64,000 nucleotides of DNA from Actinorugispora endophytica (GTDB lineage Bacteria > Actinomycetota > Actinomycetes > Streptosporangiales > Streptosporangiaceae). Of this stretch, positions 57,653 through 64,000 are shown piece after piece; positions within the stretch are counted from its first letter, which is position 1; each line of letters begins with the position of its first letter. The notes below the pieces were generated by a model. The model saw only the letters and a program-made list of their open reading frames with translations. It was not told the DNA's origin and did no database searches. Where the stretch lies: contig NZ_SNYN01000001.1 in the NCBI RefSeq assembly GCF_004363075.1, positions 225,938 through 289,937 on the forward strand, written 5' to 3'. A program made the translations under genes and the position numbers.

Positions 57653-59104
57653 TTACCGCGCCGGGACGGGCTCCTCCTCCCGGCTCTCGGCGCCGTCGTC
57701 CGCGCCCCGCTCGGGGTCCGCCCCAGCGGGCTCCGCGTCCTTCTCGGCGTCGTAGGCCATCAGGGCGTCCATGTCGATGGCGTTGGGGTTGTCCAGGACG
57801 TGGGCGAGCCGCTCGCGGTCGAGCCCGCCGGTCCACCGGGCGATCACCAGCGTCCCCACACCGTTGCCGATCAGGTTGGTGATCGCGCGCGCCTCGGACA
57901 TGAAGCGGTCGATGCCCACGATGAGCGCGATGCCCGCCAGCGGGATGACGTCGCCGAACGCGGCCAGGGAGGCGGCCAGCGTGACCAGCCCCGCGCCGCT
58001 CACGCCCGCGGCGCCCTTGCTGGACAGCAGCATGAAGAGCAGCAGCCCGATCTGGGTCCAGACCGAGACGTCCGAGCCGGTGGCCTGGGCGATGAAGATC
58101 GCGCCCATGGTCAGGTAGATGGCGGTGCCGTCGAGGTTGAAGGAGTAGCCGGTCGGGATGGTGAGGCCGACCACCGACTTCCTGACGCCCGCCGCCTCCA
58201 GCTTGACCATCATGCGCGGGAGCACGGACTCGCTGGAGGAGGTGCCGAGCACGATCAGCAGCTCGTCGCGGATCAGGCGCAGGAACTTGAACAGGCTGAA
58301 CCCGGTGGCCATGCTGACCAGGCCGAGGAAGAGGACGATGAACAGCACGCAGGTGGCGTAGAAGCTGAGCATGAAGTAGGCGAGGCTGGTCAGGACCTGG
58401 CCACCGTACTCGCCGATGGTGAAGGCCATGCCGCCGAACGCGCCGACCGGGGCCACGTACATGACGATCTTGATGACGCCGAACATGATGTGCGACATCG
58501 TGTCCAGGGCCCGCACGGCGGGCTCGCCGCGGCGGCCGAGCATCGTCAGCGCGCAGGCCACGAGGACCGCCAGCACCAGCACCTGGATGAGCTGGCCGTC
58601 CACGAACGCGGAGAAGAACGAGTCCGGGACGACGTGCAGGATGAAGCCGGAGACTCCCCCGCCCTCGGTGGTGGCGGCGGCGTCGATCGTCTCGGCGGCG
58701 TCGGCCTCGTCGAAGGACAGGTTCAGTCCCGTGCCCGGACGCATGATGTTCACGGTGACCAGGCCGATCGCCAGGGCGACGACGGTGGTGGCGGTGAAGT
58801 AGACCAGGGTCCGCAGGGCCAGGCCGCCCGCCTTGGCCAGGTTGCCCAGTCCGGCGATGCCGACGACGACGGTGCAGAAGATCGTGGGGGCGATGACGAC
58901 CTTCACCAGCTTGATGAAGAGGTCGGCGAGCCACTTCATCTGGGAGCCCTGGGCCGGGAACAGAAGCCCCACCAGGATGCCCAGGGCGATACCGACCAGC
59001 ACCCAGAAGTACAGCTGCCGGTAGACGGGCTTGCGGCGTTCTGCCTGCTCCGCGGCGCCGGACGGTCCGGTGCCAGGAGCGGCTGGGCGTTTGAAGAGCG
59101 GCAC
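57653..59104 (-). CDS. dctA: Dicarboxylate:cation symporter (DctA, DAACS family)
   Basis: Secondary transporter of C4-dicarboxylates or acidic amino acids. The 483-residue product has about eight helices and two re-entrant hairpins, with the family motifs TSSSESVLPRMM (HP1 serine-rich), PTGYSFNLDGTAIYLTMG (TM7 NLDGT) and SSKGAAGVSGAGLVTLAASL (HP2). GTG at 59104 has AGGAGG six bases upstream; a longer frame lacks a site. The acidic C-tail (EPAGADPERGADDG) is unusual. It lies next to the divergent TAXI-type binding protein and a sensor kinase/regulator pair. Confidence 0.93.
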   Translation of the reverse strand: MPLFKRPAAPGTGPSGAAEQAERRKPVYRQLYFWVLVGIALGILVGLLFPAQGSQMKWLADLFIKLVKVVIAPTIFCTVVVGIAGLGNLAKAGGLALRTLVYFTATTVVALAIGLVTVNIMRPGTGLNLSFDEADAAETIDAAATTEGGGVSGFILHVVPDSFFSAFVDGQLIQVLVLAVLVACALTMLGRRGEPAVRALDTMSHIMFGVIKIVMYVAPVGAFGGMAFTIGEYGGQVLTSLAYFMLSFYATCVLFIVLFLGLVSMATGFSLFKFLRLIRDELLIVLGTSSSESVLPRMMVKLEAAGVRKSVVGLTIPTGYSFNLDGTAIYLTMGAIFIAQATGSDVSVWTQIGLLLFMLLSSKGAAGVSGAGLVTLAASLAAFGDVIPLAGIALIVGIDRFMSEARAITNLIGNGVGTLVIARWTGGLDRERLAHVLDNPNAIDMDALMAYDAEKDAEPAGADPERGADDGAESREEEPVPAR

Positions 59105-59288
59105 CTCGGGCCTCCTGAGGGGTGTGGTGTGCGGGGAGTCACACGACTGTCGCCGCGATGCGGTTTCACAGACAAGACACACCACCGAAACTTCAGATTC
59201 GTCTGACATTTCGCTCCGCTTCGTGACCGTGCGTCGCCCTGTGTGACCTCCGTCTCGTGCGCCCGGTCACGGCGGCGGGCCGCGAGCG

Positions 59289-59294
59289 TAGGCT
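59289..59294 (+). promoter_or_regulatory. Putative leaderless -10 box for the TAXI gene
   Basis: TAGGCT ends six bases before the GTG at 59301; no ribosome-binding site lies between. Confidence 0.45.
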
Positions 59295-59300
59295 GCGAAC

Positions 59301-60233
59301 GTGGTCGGAACTCCCCTCGTCACCCGTCGCGCCGCCCTGCTGGGCGGCCTCGCGGTGCTGGCCGGATGCGGGGGCGACCCGGCGCCCTCCCCGGCCCGGC
59401 TGCGGATCGCCACCGGCCCGCCGGGCGCGGTGTTCCGGGAGATCGGAGCGGCGCTGGCCTCGGTGCTGGCCGCCCGGCTGCCGCGCACCGACGTGGTCGC
59501 CGCAGACACCGCGGCCTCCCAGGAGAACCTGCGGCTGCTGCGCGAGGGCGACGCCGACATCGCCTTCGCGAGCCTGGACTCGGTGATCGGCGCGGACGGC
59601 GAGCCACCGCCGTGGGCCCGCGCCCTGGGCCGGGTCTACGACAGCCACCTGCACCTGGTGGTGCTCGCCGACTCCCCCGTCGACGACTACTCCGACCTGG
59701 CCGACCTCCCCGTGTCGCTGGGCGCCAAGGAGTCGGGCACCGAGTTCACCGTGCGGCGCCTGCTGGAGCTGACCGGCCTGGACGCCGAGGTGGTCCAGCT
59801 CGACCAGGCGACCTCCGCGCGGGCCCTGGCGGACGGCGAGATCGACGCGCTGTTCTCGCTCACCGGCATCCCCACCCCGGCGGTGCTGGACCTCGTCCGG
59901 GACCACCACGTCCGCTTCATCCCGCTCACCGACCAGGCGGCCGCGCTCGTGGACTCCGCCCCCGGCTCCTACGTCCCGGCGACCATCCCCGCCACGACCT
60001 ACCCCGGTGTCCCGCCGTCCAGCACGGTCGCCGTGCCCAACCTGCTGCTGTGCCGCGCCGACCTGGCCGACGACGTCGCCGAACTGGTCACCGGCGTGGT
60101 CTTCACCGAGTCCCGGACGATCGCGGCGGACCGCCCCGAGGCCGCGCACATCAACGTCCGCACCGGCATCGCCACCGGCCCGGTCCCCCTGCACCCGGGT
60201 TCGGAGCGCTGGTTCCGAGCCGCCAAGAAGTGA
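59301..60233 (+). CDS. TAXI family solute-binding lipoprotein
   Basis: The 310-residue product is a TRAP-associated extracytoplasmic immunogenic (TAXI) binding protein: lipobox LAVLAGC, then RIATGPPGAVFREIGAALASVL, VAADTAASQENLRLLREGDADIAFASLDSV and the aspartate-rich RALADGEIDALFSLTGIPT. TAXI proteins normally deliver ligand to TRAP permeases (DctQM), but no TRAP permease is in the window. Beside a histidine kinase it may act as a sensory co-receptor, or deliver substrate to DctA (inference). Divergent from dctA. Confidence 0.9.
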   Translation: MVGTPLVTRRAALLGGLAVLAGCGGDPAPSPARLRIATGPPGAVFREIGAALASVLAARLPRTDVVAADTAASQENLRLLREGDADIAFASLDSVIGADGEPPPWARALGRVYDSHLHLVVLADSPVDDYSDLADLPVSLGAKESGTEFTVRRLLELTGLDAEVVQLDQATSARALADGEIDALFSLTGIPTPAVLDLVRDHHVRFIPLTDQAAALVDSAPGSYVPATIPATTYPGVPPSSTVAVPNLLLCRADLADDVAELVTGVVFTESRTIAADRPEAAHINVRTGIATGPVPLHPGSERWFRAAKK

Positions 60234-60287
60234 GAAGCGGACTCCCGCCGGGCCACGGCCCTCCGCCGACGACCTAGGCTCGGAGGC

Positions 60288-60806
60288 ATGTCCACACCCC
60301 CTTTCATCCTGGAACTGCGCGAGCACGTGGGGCACCGGCTGCTGTGCCTGATCGGAGTGACCGCGGTGGTCATCGACACCGACGAGCGCATCCTGCTGCA
60401 CCGCCGCGCCGACGACGGGCGCTGGTCCACCCCGGGCGGCATCGTGGAGCCCGGCGAGCAGCCCGCCGCCGCGCTGGTCCGCGAGATCGAGGAGGAGACG
60501 GACCTGCGCGTGCTGCCCGAGGCACTGGTCAGCGCCGTGATGGAGGCTCCGCACACCTACCCCAACCAGGACCGCGTGCAGTTCCTGGACCTCACCTTCC
60601 GCTGCCGCCCGGTCAGCGGCAGCGCCCGCGTCAACGACGACGAGTCCCTGGACGTGCGCTGGTTCGACTACTCGGATCTCCCCGCGATGGACGAGCGCAT
60701 CATGCGCCGCATCGACCACGCCCGGGAGGGCGCGGTCGGCTGGTTCGACCCGCACAGCACCGGGCCGTGGACGCCCGGGGTCAGTCCGCTGCCTCCGGCA
60801 GCCTGA
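60288..60806 (+). CDS. Nudix hydrolase
   Basis: The 172-residue product has the Nudix box GGIVEPGEQPAAALVREIEEE with the terminal G replaced by TD, acting on nucleoside-diphosphate-linked substrates. The N-terminus ELREHVGHRLLCLIGVTAVVIDTDERILLHRRADDGRW and the C-terminal ESLDVRWFDYSDLPAM are typical. TAGGCT ends seven bases before the ATG. Its last 26 bases overlap the convergent histidine kinase gene. Confidence 0.92.
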   Translation: MSTPPFILELREHVGHRLLCLIGVTAVVIDTDERILLHRRADDGRWSTPGGIVEPGEQPAAALVREIEEETDLRVLPEALVSAVMEAPHTYPNQDRVQFLDLTFRCRPVSGSARVNDDESLDVRWFDYSDLPAMDERIMRRIDHAREGAVGWFDPHSTGPWTPGVSPLPPAA

Positions 60807-62172
60807 TGAGCACGGCCAGGCCGTAGCCCCAGGCGGTGGGCAGCCCCGGTTCCAGGCGCAGTTCACCGCCCGCGTCCTGCACCAGTTCGGCGCAGATGGC
60901 CAGGCCCAGGCCGGTTCCCACGGTGTTCTGGTGCTTGGGCGCCCGCCAGAAGCGCCCCAGCGCCTGGACGCGCTCCTCCGTGTCCAGGCCGACGCCGTCG
61001 TCGGCGACGGACAGCTCCACCCGGACTCCCGGGCGGGCGCGCAGCAGCACCCGCGTCCCGCCGGAGAGGCGGATGGCGTTGCTCACCAGCTCGTCCAGGA
61101 CGCCGCCGAGCCCTCCGGGCGGTTCGAGCAGCCGCAGGCCCGGCGGGATCCGCGTCTCCAGGGTCATGCCCTTCTCCGCGCACAGGGCCCGCCAGCGCTC
61201 CAGCCGGGTGTCCAGCACCGTGTCCAGCGCGACGGGCTCCGCCCTGCCGAAGCTCTCCAGGCGGGTGGCCGCGAGCAGCGCGTTGAGCATGCGGTGCATC
61301 GCCTTGGCCTCCTCCACCGCGTCGTCGTAGGCCTCGCGGGCGGCGGGGTCGGTGAGGTACGGTTCCAGGTTCTCCACGGCCAGGCGCAGGCTCGCCAGCG
61401 GGTTGCGCAGCTGGTGCGAGGCGTCGGAGACGAACGCCCGCTGGCGGCTCAGGGAGCGCTCCACCACGTCCACCATCGCGTTGAAGGACGCGGCGAGGCT
61501 GCGCAGCTCGGGCGGTCCGCCCACCTCGTCGGCGCGCACCGAGAGGTCGCCGTCGGTGATCGTGGCGGCGGCCTCGTCGAGGCGGCGCACCGGGCGCAGC
61601 ACCCACCGCGACACCGGCCAGGCCACCGCGGCCAGCGCGGTCAGCGGCAGCAGTCCGCCCAGGCCCAGCCACCCCCAGCTGGCCAGGATCCGCGAGCGGA
61701 GCCCGTCCGTGGGCGAGACCAGCAGCAGCACCCCCATCACCTCGCTGTCCCGGCCGATCGGCTCGGCGAGGACGAGCGGTTCGGACCTCCACGGCCACAC
61801 CGCCGTCGGGGGCTCGGGGCGGAACCCGGCGAGCGCCGCGGCGAGAACGGTTCCCGTGGCGGGGTCCGCGAGCACGTCCACCAGTTCGCGCGCCGACCCC
61901 GAGGACAGCAGCACCTCACCCGCCGGGTCGAGCAGCGCCACGGGGATGCCGTAGAGCTCCTCGTAGCGGCGCAGCTCCATGTGCAGCGCCTCGGTGCGCT
62001 CGGTGTCCAGCGCGGTGGCCGCCAGCGAGGCGAACCGGCCGATGTCGTTGAGCCGGTCGACGTAGACCTCCTGGGTCTCCTGCTGGGCCACGACCGTGGT
62101 CAGCGGCAGGCCGAGCGCTGTGACCAGGACGAAGGCCAGCGGAAGGAGGATCGCGAGGAGGCGGCGCAGCAT
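60781..62172 (-). CDS. Two-component sensor histidine kinase
   Basis: The 463-residue product has a first membrane helix (LLAILLPLAFVLVTALGL), an extracytoplasmic sensor of about 130 residues, a second helix (WLGLGGLLPLTALAAVAW), a HAMP domain (RPVRRLDEAAATITDGDLSVR), the phospho-accepting H253 in VSDASHQLRNPLASLRLAVEN, and a HATPase with N-box VSNAIRLSGG, G1 VADDGVGLD and G2 GTGLGLAICAEL. It pairs with the response regulator upstream (10-base gap). Its sensor domain, next to TAXI and dctA, points to sensing organic acids (inference). Confidence 0.95.
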   Translation of the reverse strand: MLRRLLAILLPLAFVLVTALGLPLTTVVAQQETQEVYVDRLNDIGRFASLAATALDTERTEALHMELRRYEELYGIPVALLDPAGEVLLSSGSARELVDVLADPATGTVLAAALAGFRPEPPTAVWPWRSEPLVLAEPIGRDSEVMGVLLLVSPTDGLRSRILASWGWLGLGGLLPLTALAAVAWPVSRWVLRPVRRLDEAAATITDGDLSVRADEVGGPPELRSLAASFNAMVDVVERSLSRQRAFVSDASHQLRNPLASLRLAVENLEPYLTDPAAREAYDDAVEEAKAMHRMLNALLAATRLESFGRAEPVALDTVLDTRLERWRALCAEKGMTLETRIPPGLRLLEPPGGLGGVLDELVSNAIRLSGGTRVLLRARPGVRVELSVADDGVGLDTEERVQALGRFWRAPKHQNTVGTGLGLAICAELVQDAGGELRLEPGLPTAWGYGLAVLIRLPEAAD

Positions 62173-62182
62173 CGTCGGCCCG

Positions 62183-62860
62183 TCAGTCCGGTTCCGTGCG
62201 GGCCAGGAGCCGGTAGCCCACGCCCCGGGTGGTCTGGATGCGCACCGCGGAGCCGAGCTTGCCGCGCAGGGCGGCGATGTGGGTGTCCAGCGTGCGCGAG
62301 GAGGACTCCCAGGAGGCGCCCCACACCTGGTCGAGGATGGAGTCCCGGCTGACCACCGCGGGCGCGCGTCCGGCGAGCAGGGCCAGCAGGTCGAACTCCT
62401 TGCGGGTGAGGGGGAGCGCCGCCTCGTCGAGCCTGGCCTCGCGCGCCTCGACGTCCACGGTGAGCGGGCCCACGCGCAGCGCCGGCTCGGGGCCGGCCCC
62501 GGCCCGCGCCGTCCGGGTGCGGCGCAGCACGGCGTCGATCCGCGCCAGCAGTTCGGCGATCCCGAACGGCTTGACCACGTAGTCGTCGGCCCCCGATCGC
62601 AGCCCGCGCACCCGCTCGCGCTCCTCGGCCCGGGCCGTGACCGCGATGATGGCGACCGCGGGGCGCTCGCGGAGCCTGCGCAGCAGGTCGATGCCGTCGG
62701 CGTCGGGCAGCCCGAGGTCGAGCAGCACGACGTCCGCCGCGGGCGCCCTCAGCGCGGCCTCGGCGGTGGCCACCCGGTTCACCTCATAGGACGCGTTGCG
62801 CAGCGCGGTGACCAGCCCCCGCGCGACGCGGTCGTCGTCCTCCACCACGAGTATGCGCAT
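62183..62860 (-). CDS. OmpR/PhoB-family response regulator
   Basis: The 225-residue product has a receiver domain (ILVVEDDDRVARGLV, phospho-acceptor Asp48 in VVLLDLGLPDADG, Thr in AVTARAEE, Lys in DDYVVKPFG) and a Trans_Reg_C winged helix (LTRKEFDLLALLAGRAPAVV, SRTLDTHIAALRGKLG, RGVGYRLL). It is first in the regulator-kinase operon. Candidate targets are dctA and the TAXI gene nearby. Confidence 0.95.
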   Translation of the reverse strand: MRILVVEDDDRVARGLVTALRNASYEVNRVATAEAALRAPAADVVLLDLGLPDADGIDLLRRLRERPAVAIIAVTARAEERERVRGLRSGADDYVVKPFGIAELLARIDAVLRRTRTARAGAGPEPALRVGPLTVDVEAREARLDEAALPLTRKEFDLLALLAGRAPAVVSRDSILDQVWGASWESSSRTLDTHIAALRGKLGSAVRIQTTRGVGYRLLARTEPD

Positions 62861-62897
62861 CGCAGAACATCGTAGGACCAGTGGACGCGCCGGCCGG

Positions 62898-63380
62898 TCA
62901 GCCCGGCAGGTTCTCCTCGATCACGCTGATGATCTGGTGGTCCTCGGGCTGGACGCGGGGCCGGAAGCGGTCCAGGACCCGGCCGCCGGGGGCCACCAGG
63001 AACTTCTCGAAGTTCCACTCGACGTCCCCGGCCAGCCCCCGCGAGTCGCGGGCCTTGGTGAGCTCGGCGTAGAGGGGATGCCGATTGGGGCCGTTGACCT
63101 CGGTCTTCTCCAGCAGGGGGAAGCTGATCCCGTAGGTCATGGCGCAGAAGAGGCGGATCTCCTCCGCTGTTCCCGGCTCCTGGCCGGCGAACTGGTCGCA
63201 GGGCACCCCGATCACGGAGAAGCCCCGGTAGGCGTACCCCTCCTGGAGTCGCTCCAGACCGCTGTACTGGGGGGTGTTACCGCACTTGGAGGCCACGTTG
63301 ACGATCATCAGCAACTGGTCCTGCGGCAACCGGAACGGCTCACCTTCCAGGGAGCGCAATTCGCTCTGATAAATCCTCAT
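62898..63380 (-). CDS. Glutathione peroxidase family protein (Cys type)
   Basis: Thiol peroxidase of 160 residues. The peroxidatic residue is Cys33, not selenocysteine, in VNVASKCGNTPQYSGLE; other motifs are GVPCDQFAGQEPGTAEEI and WNFEKFLVAPGGRVLDRF. Actinomycetes lack glutathione, so the reductant is probably thioredoxin or mycothiol (inference). ATG at 63380 is chosen for the family start MRIYQSELRSLEGEPF. Stand-alone gene. Confidence 0.93.
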   Translation of the reverse strand: MRIYQSELRSLEGEPFRLPQDQLLMIVNVASKCGNTPQYSGLERLQEGYAYRGFSVIGVPCDQFAGQEPGTAEEIRLFCAMTYGISFPLLEKTEVNGPNRHPLYAELTKARDSRGLAGDVEWNFEKFLVAPGGRVLDRFRPRVQPEDHQIISVIEENLPG

Positions 63381-63534
63381 GGCACCGGAGCCTAACCCGC
63401 GCGACCCCGCACCATGGGTATTCGGTCCGCGCGGGTACCCACGGTGACGACACGGGCAGGTCTCGTGGTCGGTCCCGCCCGCGGGACCTAGGATCTCCCT
63501 ATCAGACACGTCGTTCGAGGGGGTTTCAGGGGAC

Positions 63535-64000
63535 ATGCGCAGCGGGCAGCGAGGCTCTCGGGCGCTGGCGACCGGCGCGGCCCTGCTGCTCGCCGCCACC
63601 GCCTGCGCCGACACCCCCGAACCGGCTCCGGAACCGACCACGCCGCAGCCGCCGCCCACGGTGTACGAGGGCGAGGTCCCGCCCGGCCTGGCCGAGGAGC
63701 CGCTGCGCTTCCTGCACGGCGGCGAGAGCCCCGGCCAGGAGATCCTCGCCGACCCCCTGGGCGTACGCATCCAGGCGGTCGGCGACGCCTTCCTGATCAG
63801 CTCCAACAGCGAGGAGCGGCACCTGCTGCAGGGCGCCGGCGACGGGCGGCTCCTGTGGGAGGGCGCCTCCCGGGTGGAGCGCTTCACCCGGGACGGCTCC
63901 GGCTCGGACGTGTTCGAGGTGAGCACGAGCGACGGCGACGCGAGCGTCCGGACGGTCCTGGACCAGACCGGCGAGCGGGTGTGGACCGGGACGGACCCGC
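63535..64000 (+). CDS. Lipoprotein, partial (PQQ-like propeller suspected)
   Basis: The visible 155 residues begin MRSGQRGSRALATGAALLLA and carry the lipobox LLAATAC, then a Pro/Thr-rich linker (EPAPEPTTPQPPPTVYEG) and a domain with GDAFLISSNSEERHLLQGAGDGRLLWEG and LDQTGERVWTG repeats, suggestive of a PQQ-like beta-propeller. It runs off the window end. TAGGAT (63490-63495) may be its -10 and AGGGGAC precedes the ATG. Confidence 0.8.
   Translation, partial: MRSGQRGSRALATGAALLLAATACADTPEPAPEPTTPQPPPTVYEGEVPPGLAEEPLRFLHGGESPGQEILADPLGVRIQAVGDAFLISSNSEERHLLQGAGDGRLLWEGASRVERFTRDGSGSDVFEVSTSDGDASVRTVLDQTGERVWTGTDP

Overview
The window is a chromosomal segment of a high-GC, Gram-positive actinomycete. 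The base composition is roughly 70-75% GC by eye. Gene content points to the Nocardiopsis/Streptomyces side of the phylum: mycothiol synthase, BldC, a WhiJ/DUF397 regulatory locus, GlnR, Rex, DUF3073, a MurT/GatD pair and many GTG starts. The compact order and the repeated palindromes make a Nocardiopsis-like genome my best guess, but species cannot be fixed from the sequence alone. I see no rRNA, tRNA, CRISPR array, prophage, transposase or plasmid gene; this is core chromosome with small accessory patches.

Layout. 1-9.2 kb: acuC (cut by the window start), proC, a TetR regulator, a TIM-barrel isomerase, a methyltransferase, a lipoprotein, radA, and the gatD-murT peptidoglycan amidation operon. 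9.4-16.4 kb: the least conventional region, with a membrane protein carrying a degenerate P-loop, an ECF sigma factor fused to a zinc-binding and membrane-anchored tail, an LPxTG surface protein, and a WhiJ-type cluster (RsbW-like ATPase, 29-residue ORF, XRE/DUF5753 regulator, DUF397 partner). 16.6-20.9 kb: sulfur and redox genes (rhodanese with DUF1416 partner and a cysteine-containing leader peptide, thioredoxin), an LmeA-like DUF2993 protein and a membrane/ABM fusion. 21-26 kb: a SerB-like HAD phosphatase, acyltransferase, atypical SDR, the tiny ribosomal protein bS22, a histidine phosphatase and a LysR regulator. 26.4-36.2 kb: tetrapyrrole synthesis (hemL, then rex-hemA-hemC-hemD-hemB) with RraA, a PrimPol-type protein, a glutaredoxin and a MoaD-like protein. 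36.3-45.8 kb: glnR, a secreted protein, mshD, the complete pstSCAB phosphate operon with a PHO box, and the convergent low-affinity Pit system with its DUF47 partner. 46.4-55.8 kb: SCP2-like protein, purF, purM, DUF3073, bldC with BldD-like boxes, DUF1232, an amidase lipoprotein, a four-repeat DivIVA-motif protein, TetR and DUF6504-like genes. 55.8-64 kb: YigZ, a duplicated-repeat lipoprotein, a DctA/TAXI/two-component module with a Nudix gene between, a Cys-type glutathione peroxidase and a lipoprotein cut by the window end.

Two window-wide patterns stand out. First, at least six copies of a 60-90 bp inverted repeat sit between genes, five of them between convergent genes. The copies differ in sequence but each keeps its own arms paired, which suggests selection on the hairpin, most simply as a bidirectional terminator. 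Second, at least twelve genes have a TAnnnT-like or CAnnnT-like -10 box ending six or seven bases before the start codon and no Shine-Dalgarno sequence, the signature of leaderless transcripts. Smaller points of interest are the Cys leader peptide upstream of the rhodanese gene, the sigma/anti-sigma fusion, an amidase whose signal peptide seems to need a non-canonical start, and a Rex operator upstream of rex-hemACD.
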